A stretch of 64,000 nt of DNA, taken from contig OY754980.1 of NCBI GenBank assembly GCA_963576475.1, forward strand, positions 1,080,751 through 1,144,750, written 5' to 3'. Source of the stretch: Molanna angustata. Its lineage: Eukaryota; Arthropoda; Insecta; Trichoptera; Molannidae. Position 1 is the stretch's first letter. Each line of letters begins with the position of its first letter. The position numbers and the translations under genes were made by a program. This document shows positions 54,001 through 64,000 of the stretch, one piece after another. Below the pieces are notes generated by a model, which was not told the DNA's origin, made no database searches, and saw only the letters and a list, made by a program, of their open reading frames with translations.

Positions 54001-56208
54001 TTACGTACTTTGATAATGAATGGTTTCATATTCTGGACAATGAGGTTCATATTGAAAGCCATTAAAATGTGTAAAGCTCAATACACCAAACATGTCTTGT
54101 CTAACCACACCATCTAGGAAATTCACAATTTCTGGGAACGTTGGCCTCTCGTCCAAATCTAACTGCCAGCAATGCAAACATATCTGATAGAGTTCATCTC
54201 CGATATAAGGAAGCTGAGAGGGGCGCATTCCACGTATCACTCTCTGCGATACGTCCTTATTGGGAACACTGGGATACAAAGTACCACCAAGAGACAGCAC
54301 CTCCCACAGTAAACATCCGTACGACCAAACATCACTTTTCACATGATAATAATTTTGTTTAAACATTTCCTGTGCCGTCCATCTCGTGTAATCGGGTTTT
54401 GAATCGGAGGAATACATATGACTCAATCCAAATCCACCAATTTTAGGAATAGAACCATCCACTATAATAATATTTCTACAACATAATTTTTTGTGTAAAA
54501 TTTTTTTATTACCTAAATATTCCATTCCTTTGGCTATGTCTAATGATATCTTCAGAATTGTATTCTCACTTGTGAGAGAAAATTTGTTATTTTGAATATC
54601 CCTGTGACGAGCAGAGAGCAACATATCTTTTAAATTATTTCTATATTCTTCCAACACAACATACAATGTATCAGGAATCTCACAAATACCAATCAGAGAA
54701 ACAACATTCTCGTGTCCATTGGATTTTATGAGAAGATCTAATTCACCAAGCATTGTTTTTTTATCACTTTTAGAAAGTTCGCCGTCGGCTATGACTTGAA
54801 CAAGAGAAGGTTTTAGACTTCCTTGATGTTGTACTCGACCTCTTACAAATTGGCCGAAATTCCCGGAACCGATGACTGAAGTTGCGTCAACTTCCAAGAA
54901 ATTTCTAGGAATGTTCCACAGTTGACGTTTCAAGTTTCCATAATGATCCACTCTTTCCTCTTCGTCGGGAATAAAACCAGTGTTCTCTATCTCAACACAG
55001 GGACCACTGAGAGGCATCGACTGGGAGAGTCTCTGACGACGATGGAGTCCCACGCGACGTCGAAGGACGATGATGGCACCGATACCCAGCAGCAAAAGTA
55101 CAGCGCCTAGTGCCACCCCCGCGCCCAACATTAGCAACACACTGGAACTCTTTTCATCTCGTACATTGAGAACCATTACTTTACTAGAATGTGAGTATCT
55201 CACTTTAGAAATACCCTTCTTCTCACTCACTATGCCGACGGCTATTCCAATGTCCTTGGACTGAGGAAGGGGTGCATTATAATATCCGTTGTATTCTTTT
55301 TTATCGCCAATAACAAAATCTTTAGTTCCACAAGGAAGATCATCACGATCCAACTCTGCAGTAATATAATAAGGTAAATCATTCTTAGCAGCTTCATTGT
55401 ATGATGTCAAATATTCGGGAGAAAATACTCGAAGCATTTCTTCGTTCACAACAACAATCCTAAATTTAGTAATGGGACCATTAATATTGGAAGCCAGTGG
55501 CATACATATTCTCATCCAATCCCCGTGTCTTTCTTTGATGACAATTTCCGGTGGCGAAGGTTCCGGTGTGCCAATGTCAGTCTCTATCTCCTCGTGAACT
55601 TCCACTCCGGGGCCGTTTGGAGAAAGAGCGCAAATCGTGACATTATAAAGAGTCCCCGGATGTAAGTTAACGAGCTGAGTATGATTTGTGTTGTTAGAGA
55701 AATCCCATTCCAATTCTCTGGAGAGAATATTAGCGAATGTCACGATAACTTTAGCTTTGATCCTGAAGCCAGTAATGAGACCGTGTGCCGCGGGCTCCTT
55801 CCACCAGACACGTATTGTTGTCTCAGTTACATTACCTATTTTAATATCAGTCGGCGGTCCGGAGACCATAAAATTTGTGTCGTAGACGCTACCGGCCTTT
55901 TCTCCGCCGCACAGTTGAGAGCCGTTCCTGGGACATGGCATATTACACAGTGAGTCGTCCAGCACGGAGATTCCTGGCGTATTGCCGCAATAACAATTGG
56001 ATCCCTCTGTAAGTATTGCGTACCTATAATATATTTCTTCGCAGGCGAACGTACATATTTCTATAGACCCGCCCGAATGGGTATTAATGAATTTTGTGTC
56101 CAAGCTATAACAGCCGATAAGATCACCTTTGAGAGAATCATAACAAGGCACCAAAAAACAACAAATTATCAATATAACTACACAACGATTCACACTAAAC
56201 GACAACAT
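54001..56208 (-). CDS. Wsck: Wsck-type receptor: WSC domain, fibronectin-type region, membrane helix, tyrosine pseudokinase
   Basis: A 735-residue type I membrane protein of the arthropod Wsck class. Residues 1-25 form a signal peptide. A WSC domain at about 29-112 has eight cysteines (33, 52, 56, 72, 74, 88, 92, 100). A fibronectin III domain follows at about 116-212 (WWKEP; YNVTICALSPNGPG), then a less typical ectodomain to 350. The membrane helix is at about 356-382, followed by a basic RRR stop-transfer patch. A tyrosine-kinase-like domain spans about 441-700, with glycine loop GSGNFG (447-452), KSDVWSYGCLLWEV and a C-lobe WQLDLDERPT. Catalytic signatures are degenerate: the beta-3 lysine position reads Ile473, HRD reads HKK (572-574), DFG reads GFG (592-594) and APE reads AQE (612-614). 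It is therefore predicted to be a pseudokinase acting as a scaffold or allosteric partner. The tail is Tyr-rich (EYETIHY). The whole protein is in one exon from ATG to TAA. ETFB lies divergently 1.3 kb away. The ligand is unknown. Confidence 0.93.
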   Translation of the reverse strand: MLSFSVNRCVVILIICCFLVPCYDSLKGDLIGCYSLDTKFINTHSGGSIEICTFACEEIYYRYAILTEGSNCYCGNTPGISVLDDSLCNMPCPRNGSQLCGGEKAGSVYDTNFMVSGPPTDIKIGNVTETTIRVWWKEPAAHGLITGFRIKAKVIVTFANILSRELEWDFSNNTNHTQLVNLHPGTLYNVTICALSPNGPGVEVHEEIETDIGTPEPSPPEIVIKERHGDWMRICMPLASNINGPITKFRIVVVNEEMLRVFSPEYLTSYNEAAKNDLPYYITAELDRDDLPCGTKDFVIGDKKEYNGYYNAPLPQSKDIGIAVGIVSEKKGISKVRYSHSSKVMVLNVRDEKSSSVLLMLGAGVALGAVLLLLGIGAIIVLRRRVGLHRRQRLSQSMPLSGPCVEIENTGFIPDEEERVDHYGNLKRQLWNIPRNFLEVDATSVIGSGNFGQFVRGRVQHQGSLKPSLVQVIADGELSKSDKKTMLGELDLLIKSNGHENVVSLIGICEIPDTLYVVLEEYRNNLKDMLLSARHRDIQNNKFSLTSENTILKISLDIAKGMEYLGNKKILHKKLCCRNIIIVDGSIPKIGGFGLSHMYSSDSKPDYTRWTAQEMFKQNYYHVKSDVWSYGCLLWEVLSLGGTLYPSVPNKDVSQRVIRGMRPSQLPYIGDELYQICLHCWQLDLDERPTFPEIVNFLDGVVRQDMFGVLSFTHFNGFQYEPHCPEYETIHYQST

Positions 56209-57130
56209 AGTGTATACAATTTGATTTGAGTTATTGAAAAATATTAAAATATCACGGTATCATTGTTGGTTTCATTTCAATCGTCATGCACAATTAAAGA
56301 CAAAAATTGACAATGAATGAAATCAAATTGACACATCTCAATAAAATAACAATACGCCCTTCCTTGAAGTTGAAGTTTTTGAGTATTTATATTCTGTATT
56401 TTGGCATTACTGCGTGCTTTTGATGCCAATGCCAACTTAACAAAATAATTACACATGTGTTCTTATAGTTCATTTTTTCCATACAAGAAGGAAAAATTTC
56501 CAATTTTATTTATTATTTTATACTTTGTTATTTGAATGTGTTTTTTTTTCATTAGAAATATTTAACAAAAAAACATTAAAATTGAGAAAATATATTTTAC
56601 AAAGCTATAAGTGTAACAATAACTGATATTGGCAATAAATTTGATTTGATACGCTGAAATCATTAAGTTAATGGTATTGCCTCCCTGAACAGCTAGCTGG
56701 TTAAAAATTATTTGGCCAACACCAATTTAGTTATTTTAATTTTAATATTTTAGTTACTTTTTTTTAATATATAATGCAACTGTAGGTTAGGTTTAAAAAA
56801 TTGGTGTACATCCTAAGCTATCCTGGTTGGTCAGGGTAGCAGTACCTAATTTGAATTAAAGAATTATAAGTTAGAAACGCAGGGACTTAAAATAGGAAAA
56901 CAATAGCCTGCAGTATGAGAATATGCAAACATGTAAAAGATGTGATGAAATTATTATAAAACTCTTTTGATATTAAAAATGTAGAACTATCGCCACTAAA
57001 AATGCAACCACCAAAAAAATCATTAGCACTTATTAAATTAACCCCCTTGGCTTAGACCAGTACGCACCTTCACTACGCATCATAAAAACACATACCCTCA
57101 CCCACGCACACACGCACGCACCCACGCACG

Positions 57131-57190
<60 letters not shown>

Positions 57191-57513
57191 AACACAAACA
57201 CTTACTCATCATCATGATATTATTGTAAGCTTATAATTTATTGATGTATGGAGTTGATAACTTTATTTATGTAAGTTGAGCTATCTGGGATAGTTGAGCT
57301 ATTTTAATTTCATACTTTGGTATCTTCAATTTGAACAAAGAAAATTAAAAAAAAAACAATTTTCGGGTAATTTTTCTTTTTCAAACTGTCAAATTCAACC
57401 AATGTCAGACTATGGCCAAATTATCACCAAAGACTAGCAACATTATTTTAGAAATTTCATTTACGTGTGGCTGTCAGTGCACATTTATATTTAAATAAAA
57501 TTTGTTGTTTAAA
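56209..57513. promoter_or_regulatory. divergent intergenic region between Wsck and ETFB start codons
   Basis: About 1.3 kb separates the two outward-facing start codons, so both promoters should lie here. It is AT-rich, and I could not identify a convincing TATA box or initiator. It contains a GCAC/CA dinucleotide microsatellite (57098-57188) and otherwise nothing recognisable. Promoter assignment rests on position only. Confidence 0.45.
57098..57188. repeat. (CA)n microsatellite between Wsck and ETFB
   Basis: CCCACGCACGCACG units passing into an uninterrupted CA run. Confidence 0.95.
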
Positions 57514-60500
57514 ATGTCTCGAGTTTTAGTTGGTGTTAAAAGAGTAATCGACTATGCTGTGAAGGTATTTTCTTTTATCTTTTTCCCTTTCAAAAAATTT
57601 ATATCATTTATTTTTTGGTGGGTTCAAAGGTTGTCAATTTATCTTCCCTAGTATCATTATATGTTTCAGTTGACTTGTCCCCGAATAAATTGTCCCCAAT
57701 CATAATTCTCATTGTATATTCCAGGTCCGCGTTAAACCAGATAAGACAGGAGTGGTTACAGATGGAGTTAAACATTCTATGAATCCATTTGACGAAATCG
57801 CTGTGGAAGAAGCAATTCGTATGAAAGAAAAGAAAATTGTTTCAGAAATTATTGCAGTGACATGTGGTCCAGCGCAGGCTCAGGTATATTTAATACTTTT
57901 ACATCCAACCAACAGCTAAGGATGGCTGTTGTAAATTAAACCAGTTATATGGTACGCTAATTTTATATCAAAAACTAACTTATCTAAATGAAGTGTTCTT
58001 ACTCTTCACTTGATATATGAAATATAACTCATATATCATATAACTCAATTGATATATGAAACTAAAAAATGATTTTTAGATCCTATGATTAAAATTACCT
58101 AAAGAAACAATAGATTTACTAAAATGATTTACGTTGTGTTTCTCGAACAAAGATTAAAGTAAAGGTATAGTTAAAATACTTTGATTTTATAAAATTTTTC
58201 AATACTTTTGGTTGTTTCATTGAAATCCAATGCCGTCAAACGACTGAAATTTGAACAAATTTATGTAATTAAAGTATTTTAACTATACTATTACCGATAC
58301 TTCTGTTGAAACAACCCAGCCTCAGAATACCAAAGAGATCCCACAGACAAAATAAGTAAATAAAATGTACATTCATAAAACAGTTTAACGTTTTACTCTC
58401 TTTCAGAATTTTATGGAAACAATATGCAGCATCTGTTCTTATGTAGAATTATTGTCTTTGTATACTTATTTGATAAGAAGTTATGTTATATAATAAAAAT
58501 GTTATTTTTATGTAATCTATTTTATATAGTTTATTATCTTTGTTTTAACATCTCTGTTCAACATACTATTTTGTTGACCTTCCATCTGATAACATTATAA
58601 TTAAATATTCTCTCTTCGCTGTGCGAAAATATTCATGTATACACATACATACAGACTAGGTATCTCAATCCATGTTTCCAGGTATTAGGGTAGGTAGAGT
58701 AGAACCAAACACCATACAGTGTTATATATTAATGTATACATTAAAACACCATCACACATGGTCTCCTACTCTTCAGACATATTCCATCTCTTTCAAGATT
58801 TATATCATTAATGTGGTCTGCCAGCTCTTTCATGGTCGACCTATGCCTCTTCTTTTTTCGACCTCTTCTTCTTTTGAGGGCATATAACATCTAGTGACTG
58901 AAAACATGATATATTAAAACTGCCTAATATACTATGAAGCTATGTGTTAAGAAGGGTAACTATCGTGTCTGTAAAAAAGGGTTTAAACATGGTTTAAATT
59001 ATCATAAACTTAACATTTGTTAATTTTTTTGGATATTAAGAACATACCTGACTTGAAATGAAAAAATCTTATCAGTCATCCACTTTGATTTTATGCACCC
59101 TTTAAACACAAAAAAAGATTTAATGTAATTATTAAAAAATGTAATTAATATAAAGGCCAGCTAACAGACCAGACGGAGCACATCAAATGGATTTGTTTGT
59201 AGCAGTGCGTCCACAGAGGTGCACCAATTGGATTGCCAACACAACTGTCATTTGGATTTTTTTATAATTTTACATAGAAAATGCAAAAACAATGTTTTTT
59301 TTTTTTTTGTTTGGTAATCGCATGCTCAGCTCATACATGGTTTTATTCAATGAAAATATTTGGTGACAGTAAGGATGAATATAAAAAATATATAACCCAT
59401 TCTAGGATATACATATCTTAATACCAAATTTTATACAAAATATTTCAGTCGTTTTCCCGTGATTGAGTTGTAATTAACATCTAAACATTCAAATTGAGAT
59501 ACTTCCACTATCTATAAATACCTAAAAATGATTGAATATTTTTATTATTGCATATGCGCAAACATTGGATTTTTTCCCTGTCGGGAGTCAAAGATATTTT
59601 TTAACAGATTTTTAATTATCTCAATAGAGACGAAGTTGGAATATTTATTGTAGGAGAACCGGGAAATCAAGGCACCTACAGGGCTTACGACCTGTCATCG
59701 GCTGGTTTACGTGATCACTTTATGCGCTTGCGCAACGTTCACCAATTATGCCTTTTTAATGAGATCCCTATCAATTCAATTTTGAAAGTTCTATATATAT
59801 TAATACTGAAATACTTTTCGCTTGAAAATAAGGAATTTTTACTACAGCCATCTATGGGTGAAATTATGAACAACAATCTTATTATTTTTTATTTATTTTG
59901 TTGTAACGCCATCTATTGAGAGAATTGTTTTTTTTTTTTTTGTAAATAATGAAAGCTACAATTCTTATATCCGAGGTGACAATGCATTTTTCGCATAGAA
60001 GTCACCCCTGAATTGCGCCAGACTTATAAGGTCATTTTTGTCTTATTTACCTACTTGTACCAATGTGTAAGTAATCGAATAAGTAAGTAAGTAAGTAAAT
60101 TTTATTAATAAGAAAGTACAAAAAGGATACATTTTGACATATTATAAAAAAATAATATATACATCACAAATAAATTTGAAATTCTCCCCGAAAAGAAGGA
60201 AACCTTGTGCTTAAAAAATATTTTTTTTTATTATTGCATATGCGCAAACATTGGATTTTTTTCCCCTGTCGGGAGTCAAAGATATTTTTTAACAGATTTT
60301 TAATTATCTCAATAGAGACTTCTATGCGAAAAATGCATTGTCACCTCGGATATAAGAATTGTAGCTTTCATTATTTACAAAAAAAAAAAACAATTCTCTC
60401 AATAAAATACAACAAAATAAATAAAAAATAATAAGATTGTTGTTCATAATTTCACCCATAGATGGCTGTAGTAAAAATTCCTTATTTTCAAGCGAAAAGT

Positions 60501-63500
60501 ATTTCAGTATTACAATATATAGAACTTTCAAAATTGAATTGATAGGGATCTCATTAAAAAGGCATAATTGGTGAACGTTGCGCAAGCGCATAAAGTGATC
60601 ACGTAAACCAGCCGATGACAGGTCGTAAGCCCTGTAGGTGCCTTGATTTCCCGGTTCTCCTACAATAAATATTCCAACTTCGTCTCTATTGAGATAATTA
60701 AAAATCTGTTAAAAAAAAAAAAAACCTAAAAATGATTTTTAAATAACATTTTCCATTAAAAAAGGCGATATAATATGATTTTTGCCTCTCCTAGCATCGG
60801 CGTCAGCATTTCAACGATCCGATACACATATGAATTCCTATACAAAGAATTCTAAAATTCCTCTGATGCACTCCGTCCGATGTGTTGGCTGCGCCTGTAT
60901 TGACACTAGCCTTTGAAGGATAATATTTTTAATGATGTCTATAATTAAAAGTACACCACTTTTTGATTCTACATGAATTTTATTACGTGCAATATTTCGC
61001 CTTATTATCCTAGCTTATCTAGTAAATGCCCTAACAAGGCGAAATAGGCCTATCGCACATAATAAAATTCATGTAGAATCAAAAAGTGGTTTATTTTTTA
61101 TTAAAGATGTCATTTATAGTGGAAATCTACAAAATAAAAGCTTCGTCAATCGTCAATGATATTTTTAATAATTTGAGCTGAATATTTAAATTGTGTGACG
61201 AAGATTCACTAAAGAAATGTTGAAAATACTTGGTTATTTTTTTAGATACACACTGTTTAACATATTTGATTTCAAAATGCGCTGTTTTAAGTATATACTA
61301 TGTCCTATTCTGATTCATTTCAGAGTATGAAAACGTCTAAATCACGAGCAACAGTGGATAAAAGGATTTTATCCACGCGGTGTGACGTAATGAGTCCCAT
61401 ATAAATGCAGACAACTCATATACTAAAATTCAGACAGATAAATTTAGACGAATCAGAATAGGACATATTGCGCTCTTAATAAATATTTGTTTTGTTTTGT
61501 TTTTATGTGATTATATGTAGAGCATTTTCTTATCACTTTTACTTTTATATTACTTTTACATAATTTCTTATTCTATCATAGTTCATTTTATAACACAAAT
61601 TTTATTTCGACCTTCGTGGTTCAGTTGGTTAGGTATCTGACTGCTGATCCAAAGGTCTCGGGTTCGATTTTCGGTGGAGACACAGTTTTTAATTGTGTTT
61701 TTAGTCTGGATCTGTGAGACAATTAATACCGTAAGTCTCCAGAATGTGGCAACTTTTTATTGGGTGCGTGTTAAATTAATATTTGACATAGTACCTGTTA
61801 GCTGCCCGAGAAGTAATGTAAAATAAAGAAACACATTCACCTCAGGGATCCCATTTCTACAAAATAAATACTGATATTAAAAAACAAATTTAAAGTTATT
61901 TTTTCCAAATAAAATAAAATGACTTGTTTTGTAGGAAACATTAAGAACAGCTTTGGCAATGGGAGTAGATAAGGGTATTCATGTAGAAATATCTGGAGCA
62001 GAATATGATACACTGCAGCCAATTCACGTCTCCAAAATTCTAGCCAAGGTTGCTCAGAATGAGAAAGCTGATCTCATTATTGTCGGTAAACAGGTAATTA
62101 CATAATATTGGAAGTAACACCCGGTGATTATCAATTTATGTTGGTCCATAGTCATGATAATTTTGATGTTGATTTTTTCAGGCTATTGATGATGACTCTA
62201 ACCAAACAGCCCAAATGACAGCCGCCATCTTGGATTGGCCACAGGGTACATTTGCTTCCAAGGTACCTACCTATATCATCTTCCATTCTCTCATCAATAT
62301 TAATTATTTTATTTTTTTAATATTGGAAGTGATTTACCCTTATTATTATTATTTAAAGTGATCAGCCAGGAAGGTATGCTGTTCTCACAACAGTATTCAC
62401 TCGTTCATTCTGTCAAATCTTATTTATAAATACACTAACATTTTGTTCTACAACCAGTTCCTATAAGAGAGATGAAGCGGTAATTCAAGAGTGGTTTTGT
62501 GAGGAGGAAATTAAAGAAAACTGCAAAAAAAACATTGAATCATTGCCAAAAAGATTACAAAAAGCAATAAATAAAAGCTTAAGGAGAACATACAAATAAA
62601 ATAAAATTATAAATAAATCGCATCTAAAATACTTTTTTTTTTTCTATTTTGCAAACCCATGCAATGTGATATTATGATATTTATTGTATTGTATTTAATT
62701 TTTCAATTTTAGGTAGAAAAAACCAACAATGATTTGACCATCACGAGAGAGGTAGACGGTGGTTTGGAGACAATCAAATGTCCAATGCCAGCTGTAATCA
62801 GTGCTGACTTGAGACTTAATGAACCAAGATATGCCACTCTTCCTAATATTATGGTAAACTACTACTTTATTTATTTAAATTTCATATACCAATTGTCCAA
62901 TGCCAGCTGTAATCAGTGCTGACTTGAGACTTAATGAACCAAGATATGCCACTCTTCCTAATATTATGGTAAACTACTACTTTATTTATTTAAATTTCAT
63001 ATACCAATTGTCCAATGCCAGCTGTAATCAGTGCTGACTTGAGATTTAATGATCCAAGATATGCCACTCTTCCTAATATTATGGTAAACTACTAATTTAT
63101 TTATTTAACTTTTATATACCAACTGTCCAATGCCAGCTGTAATCAGTGCTGCCTTGAGATTTAATGATCCAAGATATTTTTATTGACAAACTTTTTAACA
63201 TTTCAATAGAGACGAAGTTGGGATATTATAGAAGAACCAGGAATTCAAGGCACCTACAGGGCTTACGACCTGTCATCGGCTGGTTTACGTGATCACTTTA
63301 TGCGCTTGCGCAACGTTCACCAACTTCGTCTCTATTGAAATGTTAAAAAATTTGTCAGTAAAAACATCATTCGACTCCAGACAGGAAAAAAAAATAATGT
63401 TTGCGTATATGCAATTGAAAAAATATTCGATCCAAGATATGCCAATCTTCCTAATATTATGGTAAACAATTTATTATATTTATAGAATTATTTTTGTTTT

Positions 63501-63678
63501 ATTTTAGAAAGCAAAAAAGAAGCCCATTACTAAAACATCAGCCAAGGATCTGGGAGTGGATCTGACAGCTCGCATCAAAGTTATCTCCGTTGAAGATCCT
63601 CCTGTTAGACAGGCTGGATCTACAGTACCGGATGTTGACACTCTGATAGCTAAACTTAAGGAAAGAGGCCATGTTTAA
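57514..63678 (+). CDS. ETFB: electron transfer flavoprotein subunit beta, complete, six exons
   Basis: Mitochondrial matrix subunit of the ETFA/ETFB heterodimer, which passes electrons from acyl-CoA and other dehydrogenases to ETF-ubiquinone oxidoreductase. Exons: 57514-57564, 57725-57883, 61935-62093, 62182-62262, 62713-62853 and 63508-63678. Every exon length is a multiple of three, so all introns are phase 0. They give 253 residues, close to the usual length of about 255. The start [17 protein letters not shown] and the [11 protein letters not shown] stretch are classic ETFB. The ETF-beta signature is matched by [20 protein letters not shown] (residues 160-179). The recognition loop [13 protein letters not shown] (185-197), with the partner-anchoring leucine, spans into the last exon's KAKKK, the lysine cluster that is methylated in mammalian ETFB. 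The protein ends KLKERGHV. There is no cleavable presequence, as usual for this subunit. Intron 2 (4 kb) and the last intron are full of repeats. An AATAAA lies 190 nt after the stop. Confidence 0.97.
59152..60914. mobile_element. inverted-repeat element in ETFB intron 2, carrying a nested foldback
   Basis: The left end reads AAAGGCCAGCTAACAG followed by GACGGAGCACATC. The complement of the right end reads AAAGGCTAGTGTCAATAC followed by GACGGAGTGCATC. The ends are therefore imperfect inverted repeats of about 50 bp. No reading frame for a transposase is seen. The interior is taken up mostly by the nested structure at 59534-60724. Superfamily not recognised. Confidence 0.6.
59534..60724. mobile_element. 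family A foldback composite with about 390-bp arms
   Basis: Flanked by the 13-bp direct repeat CCTAAAAATGATT (59521-59533 and 60725-60737). A forward arm (about 59610-60001) reappears inverted at 60320-60713. The spacer is 60002-60223, followed by a second, direct copy of the first 95 bases (about 60224-60319). Both arms contain the conserved family A core (GACCTGTCATCGGCTGG; CGCTTGCGCAACGTTCACCA). The short open frames here are the same peptide read in both arms and are not genes. Confidence 0.85.
60944..61115. repeat. foldback repeat in ETFB intron 2
   Basis: CCACTTTTTGATTCTACATG and AATTTTATTACGTGCAATAT, with the inverted ATAATAAAATTCATGTAGAA and TCAAAAAGTGG, form arms of about 55 bp around a 60-bp centre containing TTCGCCTT/AAGGCGAA. 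Confidence 0.8.
61299..61467. mobile_element. 169-bp MITE with TATGTCCTATTCTGATTC ends, in ETFB intron 2
   Basis: Left TATGTCCTATTCTGATTC and right GAATCAGAATAGGACATA are exact inverted ends. The centre has a GGATTTTATCCACGCGGTG segment. Non-coding. Confidence 0.8.
61608..61830 (+). mobile_element. tRNA-derived SINE (family S1) in ETFB intron 2
   Basis: Same order as the 5562 copy: GTGGTTCAGTTGG, B box GGTTCGATTTTC, GTCTGGATCTGTGAGACAAT, TATTGGGTGCGTGTTAAAT, AGAAGTAATGTAAAATAAAG. It ends about 105 bp before exon 3. Confidence 0.9.
62779..63470 (+). repeat. 115-bp tandem repeat made from the 3' half of ETFB exon 5 and its donor site
   Basis: Unit 1 (62779-62893) contains the last 75 nt of exon 5 plus 40 nt of intron. 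Units start again at 62894, 63009 and 63124, giving an exact 115-bp period. Unit 2 is identical to unit 1. Units 3 and 4 share substitutions (GATTTAATGATCC in place of GACTTAATGAACC). Unit 4 is interrupted at 63178 by a mobile element and resumes at 63441. Each unit keeps the exon end ATATTATG followed by GTAAAC, so four 5' splice sites stand in series, at 62854, 62969, 63084 and near 63459. Confidence 0.95.
63178..63428. mobile_element. foldback repeat (family A) inserted in the last ETFB intron
   Basis: A 251-bp insertion flanked by the 12-bp direct repeat GATCCAAGATAT (63166-63177 and 63429-63440), which splits the fourth exon-5-derived unit. The left end and 63322-63366 are inverted copies around CAATAGAGACGAAGTTG. 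The core matches copies near 1150 and 59534 (GACCTGTCATCGGCTGG). The long target duplication suggests reverse-transcription-type insertion; the internal inverted repeat looks like a foldback element. Class unknown. Confidence 0.85.
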
Positions 63679-63867
63679 ACGATAACATCATCTCCATATT
63701 TCTTTGATAAACAAAATATTAAGAAACCACTTTTGTTACGTTGTTGTTTGTTAACATTTATATTGTTTATTCATTTTTTAAGATATACATACATACATAC
63801 CTACATCCTACATATTCATGATTGCTCCATTTTTATTCTTGTATAATTATAGCAAAATGTATTTTAA

Positions 63868-63873
63868 AATAAA
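63868..63873 (+). terminator. ETFB polyadenylation signal candidate
   Basis: AATAAA 190 nt downstream of the ETFB stop codon. A further AATAAA-like site follows near 63972. Choice between them is not possible from sequence alone. Confidence 0.5.
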
Positions 63874-64000
63874 TAATAAGTATAACTCATTTTTGGATAC
63901 AATTTATTTTTACAGACAATACAAATAATAATGTAAATATGTCGATTATATCTTTTATACAACAACTTGTAAATAAAAATGCATAAACTAATATATGTTT

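Noticed and set aside
54141..55953. Several 60-90 codon frames on the + strand opposite Wsck
   Set aside because: Shadows of the Wsck coding strand with no recognisable product.
59722..60591. Two frames encoding the same peptide on opposite strands
   Set aside because: They are the two inverted arms of the foldback element, not genes.

Overview
This is a 64 kb piece of an insect nuclear chromosome, most likely from a moth or butterfly. The case for Lepidoptera is the very AT-rich DNA, the constant TACCTACC/GTAGGTA oligomers, and the dense mix of tRNA-derived SINEs, non-LTR retrotransposon tails, Penelope-like elements, MITEs and (TA)n arrays. Spliced genes with GT-AG introns exclude a prokaryote. 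I see no CRISPR array, operon or complete autonomous transposon.

Three host genes are supported. (1) A pasilla/NOVA-type splicing regulator on the + strand (five coding exons seen between 22864 and 31716; its first exon(s) and its end are not resolved). Two KH domains are readable. (2) Wsck on the - strand (54001-56208), one uninterrupted 735-residue frame: signal peptide, WSC domain, fibronectin-type region, one membrane helix and a tyrosine-kinase-like domain that lacks all three catalytic signatures. (3) The beta subunit of electron transfer flavoprotein on the + strand (six exons, 57514-63678, 253 residues), complete. Wsck and ETFB are divergent, with 1.3 kb between their start codons. 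The three genes have no obvious functional connection.

Layout. 1-22800 is gene-poor and repeat-rich: SINEs, LINE 3' ends, several inverted-repeat elements, minisatellites, and a 3 kb array of a 78-bp repeat (16540-19530) that is open in one frame. 22864-31716 is the pasilla coding region with two large introns carrying DNA elements. 31717-53900 is a long stretch with no clear gene, possibly intron or 3' UTR of pasilla in part. It holds a 995-bp inverted-repeat element, two truncated Penelope-like elements with inverted terminal arms, an RTE-type LINE 3' end, four long (TA)n arrays, a 200-N assembly gap, SINEs and two antisense LINE fragments. 54001-64000 contains Wsck and ETFB. ETFB intron 2 holds a nested foldback structure, and the last ETFB intron carries three extra copies of the 3' end of exon 5, the last split by a mobile element with a 12-bp target duplication.

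The most interesting items are the repeated exon-5 donor region in ETFB, the Penelope-like inserts with hammerhead-like motifs, the dimeric structure of the 78-bp array, the triple-degenerate Wsck kinase domain, and the missing third KH domain of pasilla.
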